This document shows, piece by piece, positions 32,547 to 44,895 of a DNA stretch of 64,000 nt. Both the position numbers and the translations under genes were made by a program. The number at the start of each line of letters is the position of its first letter. Position 1 is the stretch's first letter. Source of the DNA: Acytostelium subglobosum LB1. Its lineage: Eukaryota; Evosea; Eumycetozoa; Acytosteliales; Acytosteliaceae. The notes beneath the pieces were generated by a model. The model made no database searches and had not been told where the DNA came from. It saw only the letters and a list, made by a program, of their open reading frames with translations. The DNA is taken from assembly GCF_000787575.1 (NCBI RefSeq), contig NW_012236528.1, positions 1,214,576 through 1,278,575 on the forward strand, read 5' to 3'.

Positions 32547-32586
32547 CCCTCGCCCTTACCCTTGCCCTTGCCCTTGCCCTTGCCCT
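32547..32586. repeat. Second telomere-like C-rich tract (CCCTTG/CCCTTA)
   Basis: One CCCTTA and four CCCTTG units with flanking CCCTCG and CCCTCA variants. It lies about 140 bp upstream of the VASt gene start and about 110 bp beyond the stop of the colossin-like/retroelement chimera. It resembles the tract at 9053 and is again close to a gene start. Confidence 0.55.
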
Positions 32587-32694
32587 CACCACAACCCAAC
32601 CCTTATGGTTGGACTCTATTTATAAGCTTTTGGATTTATTAGGGATGACCATCAAGTAGATTATCCCTTTATTTATTCTTGATTAATTAATTGA

Positions 32695-33462
32695 TTATAG
32701 TTTCTGGAATCCAATATTTATTCTGGTGTCAGCAGTGAGAGTGAAGCAGTACTTATTGTTGTCCAATGTGTTATCTTGATTCAACACAGGCACACGTTGG
32801 TAACCAGGATGGATTGTTGACGACACGCAATATCCACCATAGTATAGGTTGAAATCGCCGCCTGTGGCCGATGGTGTAATGGTGACTGAATCTCCTTTCG
32901 CACCCTCGACCGTAACACTTATCACCTGGTCGGTAAAGTAGTGGTCTACTGGAGCGTTGAACACATTGTCTTTGTTGATGTCATCCCAGACGAATGCAGA
33001 AAGTACGAATATCTTCCTCCTGAATCCAACGTTGACCGTCTTGTCTGCACCGAGAGTGAAACAGAAGTTGTTGTTGGCGTCGAATGAGTTGTCGTTGTTG
33101 AGAACAGTCAAATGATTAAAGAACTGTGAGGGAGCGGGCAGGGTTGTGGACATGCAGTAATCACCAGCAAACAAGTTGTTGAATTGGTAGCCTGGGTTGT
33201 TGGCCGTGGTGGTCTGTGTGTTGACCAGAGTACCATTCTTGAACTTGAGGGAGAAATCGATGTTGGCGAGGAATGGCTCATCAGTTCTAACATCACTGTC
33301 ATCAATGTTGAATGAGTTGTAATCACTAGTGACGGCAACACGCTCATATCCAGTTGGGATTGATGCAGACATGCAGTAGTCACCAGCAAGAACATGATTG
33401 AAAGAGTATGATGGGTTGGTGGCCATGGTCACTTGGGCGGCTACAACACTGCCATCACTCTT
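32695..33462 (-). pseudogene. SdrD/colossin-like repeat gene, truncated at its 5' end
   Basis: About 256 residues containing three units of an SdrD-B/CnaB-like beta-sandwich repeat typical of dictyostelid colossin-family surface proteins. Unit hallmarks are Y-x-F-N-x-x-x-AGDYCMS, a Y/F-x-x-V-x-x-x-N-S/T-x-D segment and FTLxADxxxNxGF. Examples are NPGYQFNNLFAGDYCMS and KYCFTLTADTRINIGFQ. The first unit starts partway through a repeat and no signal peptide is present. The upstream codons belong to a retroelement fragment in the same frame, so this looks like the 3' remnant of a larger secreted-protein gene. Whether the fused frame is expressed is unknown. Confidence 0.65.
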
Positions 33463-33723
33463 CCTCTTGAGATGATTGAACAGCTGATCATCTTCCTCAG
33501 TCCAATCAAACTTGGCTCCCTTCTTCATGAACCGTCCCAACTTCAGTGTGGTAGCTGAGTAGTTGTCAATGTAGTGTCTGTGGTAGGCAAGCAGACCTAA
33601 GAACCCGGCGAGTTGTTCCTTCGAGTGTGGTCTCTCCCAGTCATGAATTGCTTGAAGTTTTGCCCGAGTGGGTTTGACAGCATATTTACATACACCATAC
33701 CTACCTAACTCATATGATTCCAA
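33463..33723 (-). mobile_element. Fossil Ty3/gypsy-type retrotransposon fragment (reverse transcriptase end)
   Basis: About 87 residues match the end of a Ty3/gypsy reverse transcriptase, with the characteristic KEQLAGFLGLLAYHRHYI and a following F-x-W-T-x-E-x-x-x-x-F-x-x-L-K segment. Dictyostelid gypsy elements of the Skipper and DGLT-A groups are the likely source family. Only this piece is recognisable; gag, integrase and LTRs were not found nearby, so the element is broken and incomplete. It runs directly into the colossin-like repeats. The open frame hints at moderate age, but no age can be measured. Confidence 0.75.
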
Positions 33724-34425
33724 TACCTACATTATACTATGATCATCTATCCACAACCTAGTGGAGTAAATAAATTAGCAAATGGATTTGTTCCCCCCTC
33801 TGGCAGTGAGCCACAACACAATAAAACTCTACAATAATAAGAGGCTCCACATCAATTCCAAAGTAGAGGAAAATCACCTTTAATTGTCTACCCTTTGATC
33901 AGTAATCATTGGTATAACATATGTGGTTTGACGGTCAATGTAGTACTAATTTTAATATCGTAGATAAAATTATTCAGTGTGCTAATATTTAGCCCATGCA
34001 TTAGTGCTTTGAGACCTGAATAATAATAGGGTAAGTGAATTGGTACATCACTAGTAAATATTGTGATGTGGTTAAATGTGGCAATCAGTGAATAAATGAA
34101 TGAATGAATGTGGAGGGGAAGAATTTCACCTCTAGTAGTAGTAGGGTAATCCTAGATCAATAAATTATCGATAGTAGGTAAGGCCTTACTTTATTAAACC
34201 CCACAGTGCTGTCTGAAAGTTTGATGGAGATGAGGTGTATCCATTTTTGGACAAAGTTTTCCTCTTTAAGCAATCTAACAATGGTTAACCATTGTACGAA
34301 CAAAACCATCGTAGTATTATCACAAAAATCAAACTCAAATACATACATATACATATACATATACATACATTTAGACTTCTAATATCTAATAATATGTTAA
34401 ATTTTAAATATGCCATCTCCAAGTC
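33724..34425. other. Intergenic region beside the retroelement fossil
   Basis: 700 bp, AT-rich, with no gene recognised. Its composition is less repetitive than other spacers (no TTGA runs), so part of it may be old mobile-element sequence, but I could not match it to a family. A TACATA hexamer run occurs at about 34340-34370. Confidence 0.4.
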
Positions 34426-35154
34426 ATGGAACATCATTTTAAACTCGATAGGAAACGTGGAATGATGAAGGAGTTAAAGAAGTGGCACGGTGTTACATTC
34501 AACAGCAGCAGCAGCAGCAGCAGCAGTAGCAGCAACAGTAGTAGTAGTAGTGACAATGGTGGCAGAACTAGCACACACTCGCAAAGTAATGATCGCATTG
34601 ATCGATCATCAAGTCAACCAAACAGCCATTCAGTACCCAGCAGCAGTGGATACTACACACATCGATCCCCGAGCCAACTTGTCAGTCAGTCAGTGACTTG
34701 TAGTGGATACACCAACAGCAGTAATAGTAGAAGTAGTAGTAGAACAACCAGACCAATTGTATTAGGGCGCAACTACCCATCCGACATTAATGCCCAACAA
34801 GAAGCTACAGTCATTGACTTGTCCGAAGGCACTGATGATATGCTATTGGAAGAGTTTGAGAACCCAGTTTTCGACTTGTTGAGGGCACCGATGCAAGAGC
34901 GATTTGGACTTAGTGATTGCTCAATCAACAACAACAACAACAGCAACAACAACAACAACAACAATAGCAACAGTACCCGTGTTCCTGTCGAGTGTACTCA
35001 CATAGGCTGTGGAACCATTTTGAGCAAGCACAACTTACCTGCTCATCTACGAAAGGATCATCATCAATTTAACAATCTCTGTGAAGGTTGTCTCAGGATC
35101 AAAGAATTGGATGAGAGGCAGGCTGAGAGAAAAAGGCTGTCTGGAGGCTGCTAG
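34426..35154 (+). CDS. Small zinc-finger-like protein with Ser/Asn tracts
   Basis: 242 residues, single exon. The basic start (FKLDRKRGMMKELKKWHGV) is followed by S, N and S/R tracts encoded by AGC/AGT repeats (34500-34560) and AAC repeats (about 34925-34975). Residues 188-230 have a C-x4-C-x10-H-x3-H arrangement (ECTHIGCGTILSKHNLPAHL, then RKDH) and two further Cys (NLCEGCLRIKELDERQ). This resembles a TRAF-type or C2H2-like zinc site. An acidic motif (VIDLSEGTDDMLLEEFENP) resembles a SUMO-interacting motif (V-I-D-L), which would fit an E3-type or SUMO-binding role. No RING is visible. Function is not known. Confidence 0.6.
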   Translation: MEHHFKLDRKRGMMKELKKWHGVTFNSSSSSSSSSSNSSSSSDNGGRTSTHSQSNDRIDRSSSQPNSHSVPSSSGYYTHRSPSQLVSQSVTCSGYTNSSNSRSSSRTTRPIVLGRNYPSDINAQQEATVIDLSEGTDDMLLEEFENPVFDLLRAPMQERFGLSDCSINNNNNSNNNNNNNSNSTRVPVECTHIGCGTILSKHNLPAHLRKDHHQFNNLCEGCLRIKELDERQAERKRLSGGC

Positions 35155-35605
35155 TTTAAACGAAGGAAATATATATCAGCAAGAGACTGGACAGCAGACG
35201 GATGTATTTATTAATTGATTGAATAATAAATGTAAAGATAATAAATCAATATTATTTAAAATAATAATAATAATCAAAGTCCAGACTGCTCCAGGGAGCT
35301 CGGCAGACAACCCATCATACACTTTCAACAATGTTGTTACTACTACAGCTGTCTGCATCAACTGGATTCAACTGTGTCCAACATAACTTGGATTATTAAT
35401 GGAAGGGTAGAGTAGTCTGATCGCCACCACGATGAAGGTGATTGATTTTTGGTGTCAGGCCATAATTAAATGTTTATATACTACTACGAGACAAGAATGT
35501 AAGCGCAAAGGCTTGGTATCGCGGTCGATAGGATTGTTGTCCAATGTGGTCGGAAGGATGGAAGGATGAAGGATGGAAGGCGGGAGGAGGAGGGGGGCGC
35601 TCGAC
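35155..35605. other. Convergent intergenic region
   Basis: 450 bp between the convergent zinc-finger and S14 genes. AT-rich with an AATAATAAT run near 35260. Probably holds both 3' untranslated regions; no gene seen. Confidence 0.5.
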
Positions 35606-36488
<883 letters not shown>

Positions 36489-36762
36489 TGTGTATCAAGT
36501 AGGAGCTAAAAAGGAGGAACAGGATATGAGATACTTCAACTTGTACTCATCTTGCACGCGAGGACTCACCAACACACCCGTGTGTGAGTAAATTAAAATT
36601 AAATAAAAATTAAAGTCGTCCAGTTTTTTTTGAAGTTCGATTCATTCCATCTTGACGTCCCATTCGAGTTGTCAACTTGGGTCATCTTAAGATAATATGA
36701 TTGATTGATTGATTGAGTGTATGTATTATATATAAAGGGTTTATTGTGTTATAAGTATATTT

Positions 36763-39700
36763 TTAGTTACTTTGGAAGATTGACGAGAGACCAAATGATG
36801 ATGGCTTGTAGTCTGGCAGCAACTGCTTGAAAAATGGAGAGTTGTTGGTGAGCTCGGTGATGATGTGCGTGAAGTTGAAGGCCGATCTGTCTTGTTGCGG
36901 CAGGTGTATGGTGGCCCTGCTCTTGTCGTCGCCCTGGTACTCGATCAGGAAGGAGGGTGCGCCAATCACGATGTCAACGTGCGGGCCCACCGTCTGGATG
37001 GACGCGACGTCCGTCGACAGGAAAATTACATTCTTGAGATGGCTGGCCGCGTCGTACTGCGCCTGCGTGCTGACGATGCTGTCGGCGTCGATGCGCACCG
37101 ACGCCAGCGCCGACTTCTCGACGATCGAGTTGATCACCGTCTCGATGGCCTTGAGCTGCAGCAGGTTCTGCGTGGGCTGCATCACCGACTGGTAGTATCT
37201 GTTGTGCAGCAGCATCATCTTGTCGTAGTGCGAGTTGAGGAACAGCACCAGGTCGCGCTCGGTAAAGTTCATTGGGATGAACACAAACGCCACCTCGAGG
37301 TCATGCGACATGATGAAGTTGTAGTGGTCCGAGATGACCACGTGGATGTTGGACCAGGGGAAGTCTGTGAGCTTCTGGCGTGCGTTGACGGTCTCGGTGT
37401 CTGGCTTCTCTGCTGCGTCGAGCGCATCCTGTGTAGACTCGGAGGCTGCGTCGACATTTGTTGCGTCGTTGACGTTGGTCTCGGCGCCAGTGCCAAAGGT
37501 GGGTGCGGCAAAGTTAGACACGAGCTTGGCGCGTGACTGGGCGTTCAGGTCGGCCTGGACGGGCGCCAGCGACTCTCTGTGTGTGAGGTACTCGACTGTC
37601 TGCTTGGGCGAGTCAAAGACGCCGATATCACTCATGTTCTCCATCTGCTCCTCCTCTTGGTTCACCTTGTTCTCAGTCGTGTTCATCTCGACCTTGTTCT
37701 TGGGGAACACCAGAGGCACCTGCTGCTCGGTCGTGAGCATCTCCAGCAGTCTGTTGGCGGCCTTCATTGCGGCGTTGACCTTGGGTGCTGTCTGAATGTA
37801 CTCCACCTGGTTGTTATCGATGATTGTCAGCGGAGTCTCGCGCACATCTGACACAACGTTCTTGTTGGACACTGTTTGGAGCAGGCCCTCGACGGCCATG
37901 GCCAGCTCTTCAGCCGTCAGGTAGTGATACTCCTGCTTGATGATACTCTCGGCCAGTTGGGTCTTGGCAATGCCGTCGAGCTTGATGTTGTGCAACTGCC
38001 ACTTCATAAAGTCAATGTCGTCCACACGCGAGTCTGGCAGCGACAGCCACTTGTTGGCGCGCTCAGTCTCGAACACTCGCAGAATGGGCACTGTCATCTT
38101 GGACACTGTTGTGTTGGTCTTTGACAACTTCTCTCTTGCTGCTCTCATTGATGGTTGATTGACGTAGAACATATCCTCAATGATCAAGCTGTTTGCTCCA
38201 AGTGTCCTGTTGATGTTGATGGAGGGCGAGGGTTAGTGTGATAATTCGATTGATTGATTGAATGGAATGGATTCCAGTGATTGATCTTACTTCTCAACAA
38301 TGGACAAGGTCTTGTCAAGGATGGACAGGTTGGTCTTGGCTGTGGTGTAGAGGTCTCTGAATGTCTTGGACAGTCTGGGCACCTGTTGCTTGATGTAGGG
38401 CAGGGTGGTGTATGGGTCAAAGTCGGTGGCCAACACGACAAAGCCTTGCTGAGAGGTGGCCTCCTGCATCTTCTCCAAGAACTGTGGCTTGGTGATGAGG
38501 ATGGGCAGCTGATACCACTCGTTGTACTCGAGCACCTTGAGGTTGCTGCGCAGATGCTCGATCTGTTTGTTTGTCAGCTCGCCAAGGCCACGTGCGTGCA
38601 TCTCGCTGATGTCGCCCTTTGCGTTCTTGCCAAAGTAGAAGTATAGCTTGTCCTCGTTGAACATCGACTGCAACTCATTCTGGCTGTTCTCCTCGGCGGC
38701 TTTGGTGGCCGCCTCTTCGACGTCGTGCTGATTGTCCACAACGGTGCCGTCCTCATCGATTATATCGTCAATGTCGTGCTCCTGCTCGATGCCCTCGAAC
38801 AGAATATCATCCAATGTCTTCTCCTGTGTCTTTGATGCGGGACGCACCAACTCCTCGACCATCGACGTGATGCTCGACTTGTGCTCCATCATGGCCAGCT
38901 CTCTCTGATCGCGACCCTGGCTGTCAAAGTAGGACTCCCATGGGTCCTCATATAGTTGTGCGCCCATTGTAGCCTCTGGGTTCTGAAGGTCCTTGAGCTC
39001 CTTGGCAGTCACGGCAATGCCGGACTTCTTGACGAGCTCGTAAAGCTGGCGGTCAAGCGCCAGACGGAAGCGCGCAGTGTAGCTGATCAGCGCCGACTTG
39101 GACGTGGCGATCTCGGCGGGCGACTCCTCAAAGACAAACTGATGAGTCAAGAGGCCCTCGGCACCCTGCTCGGTCTCGTAGTGGAATGTGAAGGCGGTCG
39201 TCAGTGGGACGCGCTCCAACTTGGTGCTGAGCGAAGTGCCATTGACCAACGCCACGTAGTCGTCGCGGTTGTTGAGCAGACGTGCAAGCTTCCAGAGTGA
39301 CTGGCGGTTGGTGCTGGCCTTGGCCTCGTTGCTGAAGCGCTTGGGGTTGACGTTGTGCAAGAACTTTCTAAAGTGCATGCGCAGCGCGCTTTCAATGTCG
39401 CTGGTGGCGTGGCTGTAGGGCAGCTGCTTGGTCATGGGTTTGATCGCATTGAGCTGGAGTGGGCGCTCTTGTCGGCGGCGGCGCATCTCAAGCGAGCCTT
39501 GCTCGGTTGTCTGGTAGAGAATGGGCTCCGACTCGAAGAACTCGACGTCCTCGTTGGGAACATCGTCCTCATTTCCCTCTTCGTCGTCGAGAGCGAGGGG
39601 CGCGTCCTTGGACTCGGGGTCCTCCGCCTCCATCTCCTTTAGGAGCGACTCTGGCACCATGCTCTCCAAGTTGAGCAGGGATCTCCTCGTCTGTGGCGTA

Positions 39701-40431
39701 TCCTGTTGTGTGCCAAGCAAAGCCTTCTCACGTTGCTTGACCAGTGCAATGCGCTCGTTCTCCACCTGGATCTTCTCGGACAGACGCAGCTGGTTGGCCA
39801 GACGCCTGAACTCGTCGCGGCTGAATTCATCGCTGTCACGTGGCAGCTCATTGTCGTCGATGACCAGCTCGTGCTCGAGCTGCGCGAGGTCGTGCTGCAG
39901 CTGCAGGTCGATCTGGCGATCCTGCTCCTGTCGCTCCTGCTCGCTCAGCTCGCGGTCGTCGTCATCGTCCTCGTTGTGCTGCGCGCCGCCACCCTGTGAA
40001 CTCGCATTATACGTGCCACTGTTTGTGTAGAGTCCAGTTGGCTGCGACTGAATATGTTGTGATTTGACGAATGGATTTGATCCATGTCTCTGCTGTCTCG
40101 CCTGCATACTCTGAGGTCTCTGTTGTCTTGATTGCAACAAATCCTTTGGATGTCCTTTCTGTTGTTGTTTTTGTTGTTGCTGTTGTTGATTGACATTGCT
40201 GCTCTTGTTATTGTTGTTGTTGTTGTTTGATGACGATGATGATGATGAGCCATCAGTTGTGAAGTGTCTGAGGAACAGTGCACTGGTGATGTTGCTGTTG
40301 ATTGACAACGTTGATTGACGTCTCAACACTGCTGACTGTGTTGAGTGTCTGATAGTCAACCCAACCAGTCTGTTCATGTTTGTTCTCTGTCTGTATAATG
40401 CGCTTTGATTGATTGCTTTGAACACTCTCAC
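36763..40431 (-). CDS. Large mitochondrial protein, DUF4460/4461 (TCAIM)-like
   Basis: 1194 residues in two exons (38291-40431 and 36763-38206; junction IVEK into TLGANSLIIED). The N-terminus is a probable mitochondrial presequence, either from the first Met or from Met19 (MNRLVGLTIRHSTQSAVLRR). S/N/Q-rich tracts and a charged coiled coil (QIDLQLQHDLAQLEHELVID) follow. The segment SALRMHFRKFLHNVNPKRF, then SLWKLARLLN, resembles the DUF4460 start found in T-cell activation inhibitor (TCAIM) proteins. A C-terminal domain (NIHVVISDHYNFIMSHDLEV, AFVFIPMNFTERDLVLFLNS) could correspond to DUF4461. This match is from memory and weak. No catalytic motif is visible. An acidic stretch (ILFEGIEQEHDIDDIIDEDG) lies mid-protein. 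Confidence 0.5.
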
Positions 40432-40743
40432 TCATTCATTCATTCATGCGAATCCCCATTCCCTCTTCCTCTCACATTGCACTCGACTTCAAATTTTTGA
40501 AATTCGTTCCAGTCCCATCACACATGATCATTTCCAGAATGATCAAAAATAATGCCCGGGCCTTTATAGAATGAATGACCGAATTCTACCAAGGGATAGT
40601 TCCAAAGATTATGAAGGGTATGTATGTTTGGTTGTATATATATACAATGAGGGAGAGTGGGGGTGTTTATTGATGTTGGCTGATGACTTGGAGCTACGAC
40701 GAGGCCGCGTATTGGTTGCCGTTGCCAAGGTTTGGACGCCAGG
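40432..40743. other. Intergenic region
   Basis: 310 bp between the mitochondrial protein start and the 3' end of the zinc-finger gene. Contains ATTC repeats and no gene. Confidence 0.5.
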
Positions 40744-43424
40744 TCACTTTGGCTGTTTCTTCTTGAAGACCCAGTTGATCTCAGACTCATCCAATGAGCT
40801 AGAACGTGATGGATGAGGATGTTGTTGTTGTTGTTGTGGTTGTGGTTGTGGATATTGTGGAGGATGAGTTGGAGGAGGATATTGCTGAGTTGGTGGTGCT
40901 GCTTGTGGATGTGATGGTGATGATTGTGATTGTGATGGATAGAGATGATGCTGAAGGTGATTTGATGGTGCGTGTAGTGGTGGATGGGAGTGCGCATGTG
41001 ACGGCATGCTACTCGGTATGGGCATGGCCGACGATGTTAGGTGCGGTGGCGTAAGGTGTAATTGTTGTTGTTGATGATGATGACTTGTGAGTTGCGAGGT
41101 TGGCACAGGACTCTTTGGAAGATGTCCGCCGCCATGATATACATTTCCGCCAGCGCTAGCGCCAGGGACCACAACAACTTGTTGTTGTTGATGTATGAAT
41201 GGTAGGGTTGGGGTGGGTGGCGCGCCTGATGGCGGCGAGAGCGACGGCGACAGCTTGGACGGCGCGCCAGTCGGGGTGTTGGACGCAGAGGAGACAACAT
41301 ATTGTTGATGTTGGTGGTGGTAGGGTGAGGGAGGCGGGGGGTAGCTGCCGGTGCTGCTGCTGTTAATCGAGTTGTTGTTGCTACTGCTGTTGATTAAACT
41401 AATGCTATTTCCATAGCTTGTAAACTTGTTGTTGGATGAGAGGGGGTGTGAGTGCGCCAGACTGCCGGGCGGTGGCGTGGGGCGCATGTTGAAAGCCGAC
41501 GGCGAATAAATATTGCTGCTGCTGCCACCTATGCGCGGCGCGTCGTCTATTGCCAGCTTGCCAATGTTATTGCCCGACGTGTTGAGTTTCTTGTGTGAGG
41601 GCGAGGGGTGTGTGGGGCTCGAGCTGCCCGGACCGCCATACATGCCCGCGAATGGCGTCTGCTGGAGCGGGATGGGCTGGGTCGGCATGGGCGCGATCAG
41701 GTGTTTGGCCGAGGACGTGCGATGCTGCTGTTGCTGTTGTTGTTGGTAGTGCTGGAAATGTGGCGAGTGGTGCTGCTGCTGGTACAGGTTGCTCAGGTGG
41801 AATAGTTCAGGTTTGATGACATCGCCCACCTTCTCGTGCTTGGCGACGTGGCGCGAGAAGTTGGTGATCATGTGCAGGCTGCAGCCCTGGAAGAAGCAGA
41901 TGTACTTGCCCTCAGCGTCCATGCGGAACAGCTTCAGTCCGTACTTGATCATCTGCTCGCGCAGCTGGACGCCTCGAGAGGAGTAGCGCGTGGGGATGGC
42001 GTAGTGCTGTTCGGTGTCGTCGGCGTCGCCTCCATGGGTTGGCGGCGACGAGTTGTGGCTGGAGGTGTGTGTCGTGGTGGTGGACGAGCCCGCCGCGCGC
42101 TTACCGCCCGACGATGACTCGATCATCATGGCGGAGCTGCCAGTCTCAGACTCGTCGTCCTCGGTACGTGGCTCTGGCGTCGTCTCATTGATGTCTGGCC
42201 GCCGCTGGCGCTTGGACGATGCAGCCAGCATTTCCTTGGTGGGCGGTGTTTCGTTTTGGTAGTGGATGAACAGTGATTGAAAGCGCACCAGTGACTCCTT
42301 CCCGTAGGCCTTTGAGTTCTGTAGTATCTGCTCATCGACATCCTTCTCTTTATCAAAGCGCGAGTTGCCGTCCACAAACAGCAAGTCCTCCATCAGCTGA
42401 TGGCCCTGTGCCTCATGTACCTTCAGATGGACAATGTACTTTTCCAGTTTGTTTGATCGAATGGGATGTAGGCATCCTATGTTTGTTGAGTGATTGATCG
42501 AAGGGAGGGATGGTGTGAGTATGGAATAATTCCAGACCAGAAGGGACACACAGGAATCATACCTCTGTATATACAAATGAAATGATAGTATTGATCCCTT
42601 GGAAACCTGATGTGGCCGTCACCATTGTCGTCAATGGTACGTTGCATCATGTTGAGGATGGAATCCAGGTCAATGCATTCGGACTGCTCGCTGTCGATCA
42701 TCTTTCGCTTGGCGGCAGTCGTAGTGTTGATGTTGATGTTGGTGTTGGTATTGGAGGTGGAGGTGGAGGTTGTGGAGGTACTGGTGGTGGATGTGGATGT
42801 GGTCGACGTCGACATGGCCATGGCCATGGACAGGGTGGATGAGGTGGAGGAGGAGAGCGACAGCGCACCTGGACTCGGAATGGATGTTGAAGTGGAGAGT
42901 GGGGAGGGGGATGGCTTCATCGACGTCAGTAGGGTTGGCGACGGCGATGACGATGGCTGATTATGGTGCGGCAGTGTTTGGAGCGATGATGATTCCAAAC
43001 TGTTGGTAATTATGGACGTTGGTGATATTGCTGGTTGCTGGGAGGAGGAAGAGGATGTGTGGAGAGGATTATGAGGAGGTGGCAGGGGAGAGGACGGAGG
43101 TGACAGGTTTGATGTAGATGTGGACGTCGAGCTGCTGATTGGCGTTGTTACGCTAAGCTGTGTTTGTTGTTGTTGATGTTGTTGTTGGTGTAAATGATGT
43201 GGCAGTTGCTGTTTTGTCGTCGGCGGTGGCGCATTATTATTCTGAGCGGCCGCCTGGTCGGGCATATCAGTCTCTGTCGCAGCTGACTTATTGCCCATTT
43301 CCTCATCAGACTCTTCGCCGCCGGTGCCGCCGCCGCCACCACCATTGTTGGGCTTGTTGGACGTCGATGATGGCGCCGGCGAACTTGGGCTGGGAGGGGA
43401 GGATGGAGGAGTCTGCTGCGACAT
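40744..43424 (-). CDS. Q/S/P-rich nuclear-type protein with a C2H2-like zinc finger
   Basis: 864 residues if translation starts at ATG 43424. Exons on the minus strand: 42563-43424 and 40744-42476 (junction CIYR into GCLHPIRSNK). Conserved cores are IDSEQSECIDLDSILNMMQR, HIRFPRDQYYHFICIYR plus SNKLEKYIVHLKVHEAQGHQ, and a zinc-finger-like YICFFQGCSLHMITNFSRHV with Cys-x4-Cys-x10-His-x3-His. The rest is low-complexity P/S/H/Q, as in transcriptional regulators. The end (LDESEINWVFKKKQPK) is a short charged motif. The frame stays open upstream to a 3' splice-like TATCAG (first exon base 43503), so a further 5' exon may be lost in or beyond the scaffold gap. I do not recognise a named family. Confidence 0.6.
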
Positions 43425-43533
43425 CAATGTCGATGGTCTTTGATCAGGTGGAGGGAAGATGATCGGGTTTGGAGCTGTAGTTGGAGTTGGAGTGTTGGAC
43501 GGTCTGATATGTGTATGTTATTGAATGAATGAT

Positions 43534-43656
43534 TAATTGATTGATTGATTGNTTGANNNNNNNNNNNNNNNNNNNNNNNNNNNNNNNNNNNNNNNNNNNN
43601 NNNNNNNNNNNNNNNNNNNNNNNNNNNNNNNNNNNNNNNNNNNNNNNNNNNNNNNN

Positions 43657-43687
<31 letters not shown>
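43534..43687. repeat. TTGA microsatellite spanning a scaffold gap
   Basis: TTGA repeats occur on both sides of exactly 100 N (43557-43656), with one more N at 43552. The gap is therefore an assembly break in a tetranucleotide repeat, and its true length is unknown. Confidence 0.9.
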
Positions 43688-44851
43688 CTGGATTATGATT
43701 AAGATTAAGATTAAGATTGGAGGTGGTTGTACCAGGTCGAGTCGACTGAGAGTGATTGAGTGACCCTGTCCTTGATCCAAGGGCGAGCGAAAATATTATC
43801 GACTGGAGGCTAGCTAGGTAGGCAGGGAGGCAATGATGGAGAGGTATTGAATGGAATGAATGGAAAATGGTAAGGAAAGAGTAATGATTAGGGATTGCTG
43901 TTGTTGTTGTTTGTTGGAGGGTAGTTGGTTGTTTGGTAAAATAAAATGATTGGTGGCCCAGGACCTTGGACATAATCAGTCGAATCTGATGCTCAATGAA
44001 GGGTGGTGGATGATTGGCTGGATGAATGGATGGATGGAATGGTGATGGTGATTGCCTGACTGCGAGAGACTCTCCAGAGCGCACTCAGCATATATATGCT
44101 CGGCTGTACAGTGAAGCGGTGGAAGAGGTGAAGGCAACAACACAGTGGGTGATGGCGGGATGCGACGACGATCCGTGATTGATTAAATATAACCCTTAAG
44201 GTGTGTGTCTGTGTGTGTGTATGTGTGTATGTGTGTATGTCTTTGTTATATCTGTGTGTGAATGATTGATTGTTTGATTGATTATTTGATGATGGAGGCC
44301 ACAGCAACAAACCATGATCATAATCAGGTCTATGTATGGGCGGTGGTGGTCTGGTTGGAGGATGGGCGCGCGGTCAACAACCAAACAACGACGACGATTG
44401 GACACGATGGACACACCCTTTGAGTTGAGTGAGTGAATGTATGAATGAATGAATCGAGGGAGCTTCGAGACAGCTTCAATGTCCATCATCACCTGATCGA
44501 ACATGTGCTACATCGATATGTGGCAAGGTGTCATTGTGAGAGTGCACGCTTGTTGTATTATTTTGTTTGTGTATGTGCGCCACGCCACAGTCAATCATCC
44601 ATACATTATTGCTCAACAACAACAACAACATCGCCAGCCAATGGTAATAACAACAATAACATACATATCTCTGTGTGGCGCGCCGCTGAGAAGTTAGAGC
44701 TGGACTCCCAGACAAGGTGTGATTTGGAGTGTTGAGTGCGATGGATGATGGAAATTGCGTATCCAGCCGATGACCTGATGACTCGGCCACAGGGAGATGT
44801 GTGCGCGAGATGCAAATATCAACTATAATAAAGCTCCCGCAATGGTGGTGA

Positions 44852-44895
44852 GTGGGCTGAGCCTTGGCCCCGCTGTGGGGCTACCAAGTACCCAC
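44852..44895. ncRNA. Candidate structured RNA hairpin
   Basis: Nested perfect pairings: GTGGG (44852-44856) with CCCAC (44891-44895), CTTGG (44863-44867) with CCAAG (44884-44888), and CCCC (44868-44871) with GGGG (44877-44880). The GC-rich stem is unusual in this AT-rich spacer. No known RNA family was recognised. Confidence 0.3.

Noticed and set aside
36865-37536. A 223-codon plus-strand frame over the mitochondrial protein gene
   Set aside because: GC-rich codon use on the minus strand creates long antisense frames. It has V/R/H/D-rich shadow composition and no features.
44196-44504. A His/Thr-rich minus-strand frame across a TG microsatellite
   Set aside because: It is a translation of a CA/TG repeat, with no domain or conserved start.
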